Assembly: GCA_019722365.1 (NCBI GenBank)
Contig: JADFUC010001680.1
Span: 744,001 to 808,000, forward strand
Origin: Lithospermum erythrorhizon
Taxonomy: Eukaryota; Streptophyta; Magnoliopsida; Boraginales; Boraginaceae
Length of the DNA stretch: 64,000 nucleotides
Direction: 5' to 3'
The notes under the pieces were generated by a model that did no database searches, was not told the origin of the DNA, and was given only the letters and a program-made list of their open reading frames with translations. Every line of letters begins with the position of its first letter. Position 1 is the stretch's first letter. This document shows, piece after piece, positions 12,311-24,158 of this stretch. The translations under genes and the position numbers were made by a program.

Positions 12311-12832
12311 AGAAAATTGGGAAAATGGCACATAGTTGACCAATATTTTAATTTATATCATTTTCCATAATTTTTTATAAAATAACCAGCTCGTCTTGTC
12401 GATTATCTAAAATATTCGCCATTCATGCTGTAGCCGTCTTGCTGCATGCTATGACGACTGGCTTCAACCCTCTGACCAGCATAGCCGCGCCCACAGTCCC
12501 ACTCCAAATGTAGCCCGCCTCAATCCCCCCCACTCCAAAATTGGGACCCATGATTGCTTAAGTTACCAATTTGAGGTGGGGTAGGGAAACTGTGGTAAAG
12601 GGAAAATGTAAGTAGGGGTGGGAGGAAAAGAGGGTGGGGGTGAAACTGTTAAATGGAGACGATAGGGTGGGGTGGAGCTTGACAAAGAACAAGAAGAAGA
12701 TGAAGGGTGATAATTTTTAATGGGGGTATTTTAGACAATTGATAGGGAGAGTGTGTTATTTTGCGGTGAAAGTATGGAGAGTGTCCCAAAATTAAAATGT
12801 TAATCAACGGTGTGCTATTTTTCCAATTTTCT
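12311..12832. mobile_element. MITE-like element with terminal inverted repeats (copy A)
   Basis: The left end 12311-12332 (agaaaattgggaaaatggca and on) pairs as an inverted repeat with 12811-12832 at about 20 of 22 bases. The pairing continues into 'gttga..aa.attttaattt' for about 45 bp in all. The left half is C-rich and the right half G-rich, so the element can fold back on itself. There is no coding sequence. No clean target duplication is visible, though 'atgaagaag' on the left and 'tgatgaaaa' on the right are weakly alike. A second, interrupted member of the family is at 17719-27440. It may be a Mutator-type non-autonomous element; the superfamily is not proven. Confidence 0.65.
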
Positions 12833-14200
12833 TGATGAAAAAAATAGAGATGGATCTTCATAAAATTGCTTTTAAAAGATAAATAATAGTAAAAAAGTAT
12901 GTCGTGACATAGGCTCGAGGTTAGCAACTTATTGGGAATGTTTATGTCGTGACAAAAAAAAAAATACTCTCTCCGTTTCTTTTTAGTTGTCTTTCTAGCT
13001 ATTTGAAAAGTAAATAATAGTCAAAAACTATATTGAAAATATAAAATATCAATTAATTGAAACTATAAAATTGGTTGGTTGATAATTTAATAACAAAAAG
13101 ATAGTAGAAATCTGTTGAAAATATATAATCTGATTTTTTATCTTATGGAATGAGTATTTTGAAATAAAATTAATGGTAAAAGAAAATTAAAGAGAGGAGC
13201 AGTCTTATTTTTTGAAACATAAGTAATATTTTGATGCCAATATCAATAAAATGCTTAAACAAACATTTTATTTGGTATCCGTTCTCGTGTATGGTATGAA
13301 TATGGTGAATTTATTTTCCTAAACTCTATCAAGACACCAAGCCACTTTTCATTGTCCATACGCGGACAACATAGTTTACAAATTCCGTGCTTTATTACAG
13401 GAGTCCTCTTAAGAAAACATGAGGGGTTCGCAATATGCTAATGATGCATAAACATCAAAACATATTTTCCAATATTTTACTTGTTTTGATCCATTAAGTT
13501 GTTGAGGTTGAGAGATATGAATCCAATATTGGTGAAGGGACCAAACATGGCATTAATAACCGTTGGACATGTGAAGTCTGATTAGTTAATTGGTATCTAA
13601 TTTGACAGTTATTTGGTGAGGAAGATTGGTAGGTTCATATGTGAAAATACTTTTTTATATGGTTTTTTACTTGATAAGTTAGATTGTTTTTTTTGTAAAA
13701 ATATTTTCTTACGAGGTTACTTGTGAAAACTATATAAACTAATAAATAACATAAGCAACATGCACCTCAAAAGTTAGAGATAAATAAAAATAGCCTTGAG
13801 AGATTTGTGAAATTATATTGAGAGAGAAAAATATTAGCATGATATATTTTCTTGTGAGGCTTGTGATTACGTTTTTTGTGTTATAAGAAAACACTTAATT
13901 TAAGAGAATATAATAGGGTTCTAAAATCATATAATTAATTTTTTTGAGACTATTAATTAGTTCTTGACCGAGAATAGATTAGGCTTTTCGCGTTGAGGAT
14001 GAATCTAAGTAAAATCCGCCAAGCGTTGTTTTGTTTCAACAATTTACTTCTTTTTGTTTGTTGTATTGTTTTTATTATGAATTGGGGTTCGTCATCTTGG
14101 ACGGGGTCTTCTTATGGTTGATTGTTAGGACGTTTTAATTTACTAAGTAATAGGTAGAGATCTCTAACATTAATTAATCACATTACATTGTGGGTAGAGT
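12833..14200. other. AT-rich spacer, possible LTR remnant
   Basis: No gene was seen. The segment at about 13560-14110 has an 'actatataaac' TATA-like site (about 13729) followed downstream by short phrases common in copia LTR ends, but no partner LTR or target duplication was found. I leave it as unclassified repeat DNA. Confidence 0.3.
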
Positions 14201-14560
14201 TCTGCATGAGTCAAGTTAAAAGGATAGCTTGACTTGGTTTAAATTTAGTAGAGCCACGATCTAGCTCCCAGGCTCGTTAGCTCGGTGATCCGACTCGATA
14301 GCTCGTTAAAACATTCATACAAATTGTTAACACTTGTCTTGTTAGATGTTAATTAATTTTATTAATTGGTCTAAGTAAATTACAAAATTTGTCAATCTGA
14401 TTGAATTTAAATTTTAAAATAAGTGAATTAGCTCGGAACTGGGCTCGGGATCCGCTCTGGTCAGGGAAAGCTCGACGAGCCGAATCTAAGGCTCATTTAG
14501 TGATCGAGCGGAGCTTAAATTTTTTTAGCTCAAACTCGGCTCGTTTACGGCTTTAATTAT
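14200..14560. repeat. Dispersed repeat rich in GAGC/GCTCG motifs
   Basis: Recurrent GCTCG and CGAGC words are followed by 'catttagtgatcgagc' at about 14494. A related phrase occurs at about 27690 ('catttagtgatcgagccg'), followed in both places by a 'cggtttgtttac' or 'ctcgtttacgg'-like end. This points to two members of one dispersed family, of unknown class. Confidence 0.45.
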
Positions 14561-14697
14561 AAGTGGGAATATGCTATTCATCAATTTAAGTAAACTCTCA
14601 TCTACTTGCTTTGGTAGGAGAAATTCACATGGATTATTATTCTTTATCAATCCATTTCTCTTGGGCATTGAGGGGGTAATTCACATAGGTCAAAAAA

Positions 14698-15395
14698 GGG
14701 GTAATTTGCATTGTAGCCTCCTATATTATTTAATTGATGTACCATATTCTCCTGTATAATTTAATTAACATCATATTCTCTTGTATTATTTTAAATGTTT
14801 CACACCATCATCAAACACTCTAATCTCCACCAAAAGTGATGGTTTAGACCATTTTACCCCTATTGATATTTTCTCATATAATGTCAACCTTTAGATAGCC
14901 ATTTTTACTTCTTTACAAATTTAATTTCAATGACGTTTTTATTTTATAAAGAAAATAATTTTATATATCCTTTCAATCTTGTTCGGATTGTTGGCTTCTT
15001 GTTTATAATTTTTTCGCAAACATGGTCATATGAATTAAGATGGAAACACTAGATTATTAAAAATAAAAAGAGGTATAGATTATAATATTAGATACTTTAC
15101 GAAAATAACAAACGTCATTTATAATATTATTTTCTTACAACTTATGAAAATAAAAATGTCATTTAGCTTGAAATGGAGGGACTTGTAAAAAAATAAAATT
15201 GATATAAAAAGATTGAAATAATATGAATAAATATCATTGGGGTAAAATGGTCTAAACCATCACTTTTTCTAGAGATTTGGATGGGGATGATATGTAACAT
15301 TTAAAATAATATAAAAGATAGGGTGCTAATTAAATTATACAGAGGAATACGGTGCAACTTTTAAACAATACGGGGGTTACGGTGCAATTTACCCC
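14698..15395. mobile_element. Foldback/MITE element with long inverted arms and 8-bp TSD
   Basis: The element starts GGGGTAA (14698) and ends TTACCCC (15395). Its arms of roughly 170-200 bp are inverted repeats: 'agtgatggtttagaccattt' (about 14838) is matched exactly in reverse complement near 15240-15265, and the terminal 'gtaatttgca' pairs with 'tgcaatttac'. An 8-bp direct duplication, TCAAAAAA, flanks both sides (14690-14697 and 15396-15403). There is no coding capacity. An 8-bp duplication fits hAT-type elements, and the long arms are also seen in Mutator-like foldback elements, so the superfamily stays open. Confidence 0.85.
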
Positions 15396-15424
15396 TCAAA
15401 AAAGAGAAAAACGACCACTAATTT

Positions 15425-17103
15425 TTTTTATAATTAGTACTTGAACATTTAGATAATATTTGAGTTAATACAAAAGTAGGAGTTAGAGTTTGCTCTATCA
15501 ATAAAATAAGGTCTATTACATTGATTGGATTTATTATAAAAAATAACATCTTGAAGATTTTGAAGGCATTCCAAGTCGTTTGGTCTTCAAAGGAGGCTAC
15601 AAATCTTCAAAGTCGCTTCATGCAAAAGTGATCTCCAATCCGGCCAATTACTATTAAGTCTCTGATACTTAGCCCAAACCTGTGGAAAAAAAACTATCGG
15701 TAATAATGTAAACATTGAGATAGTTTTCATTTTTTATGAGAAGGCATGTAGTGCAAAGAACTTCAAGTAATGTGCAATTGTTGTTGTCCTTACGATTTCT
15801 AAAGAGTTGGCTCCGAGAATTTTTGTGTTCCTCATGTATTAATCCTTCAGCCGAACGCATTTCATTATTTCTTTTAAACATGATTTTCCAGTTGGGATTG
15901 CCATCATTTGAAGTGACAATGTAGAAGTAGATATTTTCTTTTACATGTACCCCTGCAAGTATTCCCACAAATGAAGACATCTTCTCGGAAGAGGACAGTT
16001 GAAAATCTCTCACATATATTGCTCGAGTTTCCGATTCGGTCTCTCTCTTTGTATTGTTATTGCTTTTGAGATGGAATTTCGCAATGCCGATTGCTTGACT
16101 CCATTCTTTTGCAAGCTTGAGAATTTTTGGGAAAATTTGATGTTTTGTTGGATCCTCATTATTGAAGATGCAATCATTCCTAAATAACCAAATATTTCAA
16201 ATTGTACTACCAAATAAAAGTAGCTCAAAAAAGTAATGGTTATTAGGAAGGAAATTAATCCATGACTTGATGAAATCAAAAAGATTAGGAAAGTCATTGA
16301 ACTTAAAATTTGGAAAGACATAATTCCAAATAGAGATGACCAAAGGACAACAAGGATAAAGATGATTAATATTTTCATTTGACAGTTTGTATAGAGCACA
16401 AGTATTGCAAATAACGTTCGGAGTTCTTTTTTCAATATTGTCATTACAAGGAAGTCTGTTTAAAAGCAATTTTCAAAGAAAAAACTTAATCTTTTGTGGA
16501 AAGGGAGTTTTCCAGAGTGCTTTCCAAGTGCTATAATGGTGAAATTTATATGCAGAACGAGGATTGGCAAGGTCTTTGGACTTGGGAGAAATGAGTTGAT
16601 AAATTTTTTTTGTCAAAAAATTCTCAGAAGGCCAAGATTTAACATCCTCACCTCCAAGAATTTTAATTTTAAGGATAAATTTAATAATATGTTGCGGGAT
16701 TAGACTATTTAAAAGTTCAGTATTCCAATGATTATTGTTTAAAATTAAATCAGAAATAAGAGAAGGGATTGGGAGATTAGAGTTATTATTATAGAATTTG
16801 TTAAGGAAGATTTGATTATTTATAGAGATCCACCAATCATTTCAAATATTAATATTATTTCCTGATCCAACAATCCAAAACATGTTTTTATTTATTTCCG
16901 AAATACCATTTTGAATACTATTCCAGATCCAAGACAGAATTTAAGCTTTTGGGAGGCGTCCAAAGGAAAGTTCGGAAAATATTTAAATTTAAAGAAGGAT
17001 ACTAATGTAGGATTGTTGTTATTAAAAGGTTTCCATCCATTTTTTGCCAAAGTACTAAATTAAAGTGATGAAGATATTTAAATTCAAGTCCTCCTATATA
17101 TGG
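15425..17103 (-). mobile_element. 5'-truncated LINE (L1-type non-LTR retrotransposon)
   Basis: The minus strand encodes the C-terminal part of a LINE ORF2 in broken frames. Near 17100-17040 it reads GGLEFKYLHHFNLVLWQKM, the 'GGLG..DL..FN.ALL.K' block that follows the reverse transcriptase. Around 16400-16320 it reads CNTCALYKLSNENINHL, a Cys/His zinc-binding motif of the zf-RVT type. At about 16190-15700 there is an RNase H-like tail. A T-run at 15422-15429, a poly-A tail on the minus strand, marks the 3' end. The 10-bp sequence CCACTAATTT flanks the element at 15415-15424 and 17104-17113. Several stops and frameshifts make it inactive. Confidence 0.8.
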
Positions 17104-17113
17104 CCACTAATTT

Positions 17114-17718
17114 GAGCTAAGCATTCACATTGATTTATAGTAAATTTAATATTCCCGGCCAGCGGGCATTAATTAAAATTTACTGAATTTCAAAATCGAT
17201 AAATAAGTAAGTGATCAATCTCGCGGTATTTATCTTGCTCGTATTTCTCTTCCTTTTGAGAAAAATATTGATCGTCAATAAAAATTTAAGTGTATTTTGT
17301 TTAAAAATCATGATATAAATTTTATATTTATATGAGAAACATCATCATGGTCAAATTTTAGCTTTGAAAAACGTTTTTCTTTTAAAAAAATTTCAGAGAG
17401 TAATATTGTACTAAAAAACTCAATGATGCAGTAAATCCTGAGTAGTGAGTACAACGAATGTTGGGCTATAAATTTAACTGCGTGTGTAATGAATCATGCG
17501 ATGGAGAACAGGTAGGGATGAGAGCCCCTCTAATTTTGAAAACTTTAATTTTATTAAATATTTTTAAAAAATTATAATTATTTTTAAAAATTATTGTTTG
17601 TCCCCCTAAATTATTTTTATATATTTTTTTTATAAGCGTGGTTTCAGTGTCAATGCTTATATAAAAATCGTGGAGCTCACATTGGAATTATGAGTTCGGA
17701 TACTCTTTTACATTTTGG
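17114..17718. other. AT-rich spacer, nothing recognised
   Basis: This lies between the LINE target duplication and the interrupted MITE-like element. No coding sequence or paired repeat was seen. Confidence 0.5.
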
Positions 17719-18196
17719 AGAATTTGACAAAATAGCACCCCCATGACCAAGTGTATAATTTCTAGCACACTTTTTATTTAACTGCTAAATAATAATAGTA
17801 TGCAAATGTAGGTATTCAAATAAAACTTTAAAAGCCTGGCCTTTCATACATCTTGGCCTCGCCCTTTCAACGCCGCCGCAATCCGACCCCACTTACCCCG
17901 CCCCTCTTGCCCTGCTCCTCATTCCCACTCCAAACCTACTCTCCTCATACCTGTTTGCCCTCACTCACCACATTCTGCTATACGAATTTTATACCCACTC
18001 CCATCCCCCACTTAAATTCAAACCCCTCCCAATCCCTGATTTCCATTACTCCACTCCCCTAATTTCTCTGACCACTTTTTAAATCATGACCCCACCACGC
18101 TCTGTAATTTTATTTTTAATTGGGGATTAGGGTTACGATTTTCAATTTGGGGAGGTAAGGTGGCCCCGACAGAGTAGAGTTTGATTTTGAGGTTTG

Positions 18197-18981
18197 TGTT
18201 GGAACTCTGAGATAATAGATCTCATAAATGCCCGTTGAATAATTTGATTGTCTGAAGATTTAATCATTAAAATATATAAGTTAGATATATATTAATTGTG
18301 ATAGTTAATATTTGGATTTATCGGTGCGGCATTAGGGTTTCTGATGAAACTACTTAGGAATGCTAAGTAATCTATATATTAAAGCAATAGTCGGTTAATA
18401 TTATTTAATAAGCTACTCTTGTCTACTCGATCTGGAAATTCATCCTGAAGCAATAAACGAGCTATATAATAATTGTATTATAAACTTCAGAGTATAGAAA
18501 CACAAAGAAAACATTATGAGTCTCGGGATATGGGATAAATTCGGTTGGGCGGTTTTGGGGATGAGCATGGATCAGCTTTGTTCTACTAAAAAATCTCCTC
18601 CAATATTATTATATGAAGTATTTTATTCTCATAATTCACTATGTCTTACAATTTGAAAGTCAAATTTTCTCTCCTCTTCCCACCCCATAGTCGAACCCCC
18701 TTTCTTGGAAGAGAATTGTTTCTCTTCCATCTTTTGTTCCTAGTTTCTACTTTAATCGTTCTAGTAAAACGTACGGAAGTGTACGTCAATTTGTTGGTAT
18801 GGATACTCTTGCGGATGCTACGTTGAGTATTGTGGCAAATCATTTCGGCCCCGCCAATTTATTCAAGAAGAAAGTTACACACTTGTAGTTCATTGATTTT
18901 TGTTTTTGTACAATCTGTAGCATCTTGTGATTGGTATTCGATAAGTTTAGAACCGATTAGATACGATTAGAAAATCCAACA
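18197..18981 (+). repeat. 5' LTR of the 18-27 kb copia element
   Basis: It begins TGTTGGAACTCTGAGATAAT and ends AATCCAACA. Its first 200 bp align with 24159-24370 and its remainder aligns with 26636-27219, for example 'ggggatgagcatgga' followed by 'aaaaatctcctccaatatta'. The two copies differ by frequent single-base indels. Confidence 0.85.
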
Positions 18982-19000
18982 TGGGCCTCAAAGCCAGGTT
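18982..19000 (+). other. Primer-binding site (initiator Met-tRNA type)
   Basis: The sequence tgggcctcaaagccaggtt starts immediately after the LTR. It resembles the usual copia primer site TGGTATCAGAGCCAGGTT, with the differences concentrated in bases 4-10. Confidence 0.6.
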
Positions 19001-20417
19001 ACATGATTACAATTATGTAAACAATGCATCAAAAAAGTTTTGTTTTATTTTTTTGTTGAATTGTGGACTATTTTGCATGTTTGATTTGTGTTTAGTGATA
19101 TGTTAATTCTTATTGATGAATTATGTTAATAAAATAATTAAATTTAATTAATTGTTAATTATTTTTGAAATTTATCAATGTGAAAAAATTTTCAAATAAT
19201 ATTTTTGATTTTTAAGAATTTTTTCGGAATTTTCGAATTAATTTTTATGTTAGTTTATTAACTGAAACAAGTAAAAATCTTCAATTCTGTTATGAATCGT
19301 ATCAGACAAAAAAGTCAAAAGGCGTATGACGTGGGGCACCCAGGCGTGGTAACGTCGCTGTCGAGAAGTCAAGCGAGTAGACTCGGTCAAACGAGTCGAC
19401 TCGTTGACAACCGATGACTCGGGCGAGCCGGTTTGACCCGACCAGCTGTTTGGACTTGATCCGGATCGGCGAGGATGACTCGTGTGATGACATGTGGCAT
19501 CGCGTCAGCTGTCGCTGGTAACGATTTAGCATGACGTGGCATAGGGTTTTGGGTTTGGGCGTATGGCACAGGCGTCGAGACCCACAATTAGCGTGTGCAC
19601 TTGTGCGTTGGGCGGATGGGGTACAGTCGGCGTGGAGGCTGCCGGGCTGCGTTGACTAGTCCGTCGATCTTATTAAGGTCAATTGAGTTTTGATTTGATC
19701 CACCTAAGGGGATAGGCCAATAGGAAAAACTGTTTATGAAACTAAATATAGTTTGGGAACTAGTCTAGTTTAAAATATTTTTCACTAATAATCATATCAT
19801 GATTTTCAGTAATGTGTTATAGTTTCCTTATGATTCATGAGTGTATATTTTAGCTTCTTTAATTGATATGCTTGACATGATCGTAGGAGTGAATAAAATA
19901 TAACAAATCCAGCTAATAAATAAGTAGTTAATGTCATACCAAAAATATAAAGTCGGGATAGGGTCACTTATGTGCATGGACCTCCCAGTATGACAGACAT
20001 GTCACATCTGGGATGCCATCCCGATGAAATAGTCTAAGTTATTTGTTCAAGAATGGGAACTTATACTGTTCATTCTGAATTTACGTTCTGTATATTTGGT
20101 CTGCTTTACAGTGATTTTCAATGTATGATGTAGACCCGTTGACATGAGAGATTACAAATATAGTCTAGGATGAACTTTTGGTAACCCCAAGAGTTATGAT
20201 GGTCATAATTATGTGATTGTTCACTTGCTTGCATGGCTTAAATCGAAGTACAATACGTGATGTCGTTCGTTTTATGTTGTGTGAGTTCTTGGTATACTTT
20301 GTGTGTTTAGTGGGATTGTAAATACTAATATAGTTATTCTATTATTTGTTTTAGAATATTATTTATGACATGTAAGCTCAGTTGTTCTGCCTTTATGTAT
20401 TTTCCACTGTAGTCATT

Positions 20418-21045
20418 ATGGATAATGCCCCATACCCGATCCCTGACCGTGTAGCCCTTGATGAGTGTCATTAAGATGGCACCAATTTCGTTGAATGGTC
20501 ATACGTACTTAAGACGACACTTCAAACTGAGGATAAAGAGTATGTATTGGAGATTGATTCCCTATTTCCCATTAAGGTCAAGCACGAATACTTGGAATGT
20601 TATGGGTGATATGAAGGATACTAAGTTCATAATGCAAGTATGCATGAACAATAGTTTCAAAAGGAGATTTGTGCTCTCTACCCCTAAGGAGATATATGAT
20701 CAGCTGAAGTTTGACTTCATAGAGAGATTGAAGTCAAAGCGTTACGAGATGTTTTGCAGACTGATCAGCATGAATAATCAGAATTCTCATATGTCTGATA
20801 TGATGAAATTGATCGGGTTACTCCGGTACTCGGGAATTTCAATATCAGGAACATTGGCGAAAGAGATTATTCAAGGCATATACCCTGAGGAATCTCCTGG
20901 ATCTGTGTCCATACACGATCCAGTGAAAGCCGAATTCTCTTTATCCTTGATTTATAAGAAAATCATAGGTGACAAGTACGAAAGGGATACAGAGAAGTTT
21001 TGCTTCACTCCAGATGCTTTGAAACAGAGCGAGAAGAAGGACTAG
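20418..21045 (+). pseudogene. gag: Copia-type gag of the 18-27 kb element
   Basis: An open frame of 195 codons (20458-21045) has the copia Gag layout. HTYLRRHFKLRIKSMYW sits near the start, the core runs through KEIYDQLKFDFIERLKSKRYEM, and LAKEIIQGIYPEESPGSV follows. The likely original start is the ATG at 20418 (MDNAPYPIPDRVALDE). That frame stops after about 18 codons and the conserved part continues in another frame, so one indel separates them. There is no zinc knuckle and no pol downstream. Gag would form the particle shell if supplied intact. The frame is otherwise unbroken for almost 600 bp, which is notable beside the decayed surroundings. Confidence 0.65.
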
Positions 21046-24000
21046 CAGTCAAGTAGCAATGGACATTCTCGAACTCCCCAGAGACTATCGAGGAAGTTTG
21101 CTATGAGGACCTTTCCACCAGGGCTGATACGTGATACGATCACAGATCCGTCTTGAGAGGTACAATCATATTATGACTTGAGATACTTCATTTTCTAATA
21201 CGATAATGTTGTTGACATTAATCGTTATACTGACATTTGTTGAAATGTGCAGGTCAGAGTCGAAGATTGTTGGAGATGGTATAGACCGCTGGAGGCGTGC
21301 ATAAGATGACACAGGCATGACCTTATCGTTTTTTATACAGTTGAAACTACCCTACTTTAATCAGGAATGACGCTTTTATTTATATTTTGAACATGAATGA
21401 TTCTTTTATGCTTTGAGATTAATTCAACTCGTTGTTTATACGTTTAATTGTTAATCTTTACATAAAGGTTGCAAACAATAATAGATCTTCATTATGTTAG
21501 TTAGACCAACATAAATATCATAACATGTATGCTCATAAGAATTCAAATAAGATGACTTGAATCTCATCTCCTAACATGATATGAATTGTAAATGTATAAT
21601 CACATGAATGAAAGATCATATAGATGGAATCTTTGAAATCATATATTTTTGAATAATATGGCTAAATGTGAATAAAACTTAAAATTCATAATCATGTAAT
21701 CATCCATTAACGTAAATTAAATATTTAGAGCAAGATATTTATTAAAAACCATAAATAAAGATTTATGAGAATAATAAATGGAAGCACTCTTACTTTATTA
21801 CTAGTACAATAAATTAGTAAAATATAAATGTATATATTTACTACTGTATTTAGAAATACAAGAAGATTATTTAAACAGTTCAAATGATTGAGAGTCAGCT
21901 TAAATAAATATTTAATATTCTTTAAATTGTTAAAGAAGTATATTACTAGATGAAAAAACTCATCTTATAAATTCATATTACATATTCTCCTCAGCCCGAC
22001 TCACGCACACTAAAAAATGTATATTCAATTAATCAATATCAAGACATCACATAAAGATGTAATATGGAATTGATCCATAATAGTCAAGTTCAAGATCTTA
22101 TAGAACTTTCATCCAAGTCAAATAGTTGACAAATCATAAGATATGAACTTGAACTTGTTGTACTATAATGGTAATCCAAATAAAAGGTGATGCTATTAAG
22201 GATATAACCATGAACAATAATGATGATGATTTAAGATTTGTAGGATCCAGAGATAGTTTAAATATTCCAAATGTAAATTTGGATATTAACATATTTACTC
22301 CATAACTAGTTATCGAGGAATAAATAACTATCATAACATAAATGATTGATTAAATGAAAATGTCCATGTTTACAGTATTTGACTAATAAATAGAATTTAT
22401 CCAAGTCAAGGTGATTCTTGTACTGGAGAAATTCTTATTAATCATAAATGTGTTTGGATTATCCGAATCTACAATAGTTGACATATAGACAAGTTAATGA
22501 ATAATTCAAATCGTTTGAATTCATTAATGGAAACTAGATTCTTGTACAGACAAGAAGGTCAGTTAGAGCTACCTAGCATATGTAGATTAGTATATGAAAG
22601 ACATACTAATGATAGAGAATAACACAACTACACAGAATTAGATTGCGTATGAATTTCTCTATAAACTATCAAGGGATGACTCAAATTTTTCTAAAACTCA
22701 TAATGATCCAACTAAATGAACTCAACAGGTTGAGTTATGTTTATACCAATAAAGCATGTAACCAGGATCCAAAATGAATACCTTAAAGAAAATATCTTTC
22801 CCAAAAGAAATAACTTTTCTCCCACTATATAAAATTGTATAAAAGGAAAGAAGAAAGTGGATCACGTCATATCAGTTACTTCATACTTGAGACAAATCGT
22901 CTGATTGGACTAAATTAAATTGATAAATAGATTTGTGAACATCTTGTTAAAGTAAAAGTATAACATAACAAAATGACTACAAATGTCGAGAAGCGAATGC
23001 AGTTACAACACGAGAAGTTGTGAATAAGAAACAAGTCAGTTATAACTCAATGACTAATCTTGAAAGGTTTCTAGTTTGATATCTCACAGTAACCTCGAGC
23101 TAAAGAATCAGATCTCGTTATTGATCAAAGTATGTACTCGGTGAATGTTGCCATTCAATAGTTGAATAAAGAAGTACACGTGTACATAAAGTTTGAGAAC
23201 AAAGAACAACATTTAACTAGATACCCCAGCTAATCAACCACAGTGGTAGAAGCATGATAAGAAAAAAGTATCGTACTTTTCTCATTGCTTAAGTGGTGCT
23301 AGATTTAGTGGGAGCTAGTCCTTCGTTTAAATGTCATAAACACCTCATTGTGTGACAATATTTTGAATCTGAGCTTCAAGATTCAAGTCTACATCATTAT
23401 TATGGATAATGATGAGTATATGTAAAATATACATACTTCGTTACTATGAGTAATGAAATTTTGGAATCCATTGCAATCTACATTCTTCTGGAGAGGTCTT
23501 TTGATACGTGATCCAAACAAGAAAAACCTCTAACAAGCCAAGAAAATAATGAGATTGCCCTGTCTAGTTAGATGTTCACTGATTGGAATCGAACACCAAA
23601 TGACTAGTATGTGCTTGATTGTGTTGATCATTTTCTTGGATCAAAAGGGAGTATGGATACTCTAATCAATCACATAGGTTATGATCATTGAAACTATTTC
23701 AAGGCGTAGTATTGGACCATGACCGTCGTGAGAACTTGGAAGATAGATTATCTGTGTCCCAAGAAGATTCTCACAGAGCTTATGTTGAATGGCGATTCTT
23801 AGACCTGAGTAATAGGATTTCATGCAGGTAATGTACTTTGACGCTTGTCGACATCCTCTATAACGAGTCGGTTATAGCAGTAGGTTGGGTGCTACTATAA
23901 GGTATGAATGGCTGGATACAATGGGGGGATTCATACAGCGGATCTATCGGTAGATTTTTTTGAAATCTTGGAGAGTTAAGGGTGGTTGGTGGCCACCGCT

Positions 24001-24145
24001 TGCGACTATGAGCTAAATATCCGCGATAACCGGGTTTATTGCAAAGAGAGCTGGTGTGAGTTTTGGTGATACGTTTCTTACGATGCTTGACCGTTGGGAA
24101 TCGCATATCGAAGGAATCGTTGATACTATATCATAAATCGTCCAA
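21046..24145. other. Non-coding interior of the gag-only copia element
   Basis: About 3.1 kb of AT-rich DNA. I looked for integrase, reverse-transcriptase (YVDD-like) and RNase H blocks and recognised none on either strand. The short open frames at 22134-22334 and 23858-24106 carry no known motif. Confidence 0.5.
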
Positions 24146-24158
24146 GGGCAAGTGGGAG

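Noticed and set aside
13340..14170. Solo copia LTR
   Set aside because: TATA-like site and LTR-like phrases are present, but there are no defined TG/CA ends, partner or target duplication.
16010..16444. 144-codon minus-strand frame rich in hydrophobic residues
   Set aside because: It overlaps the LINE zinc-binding region in another frame; the overlapping frame 16197-16469 has the recognisable Cys/His motif.
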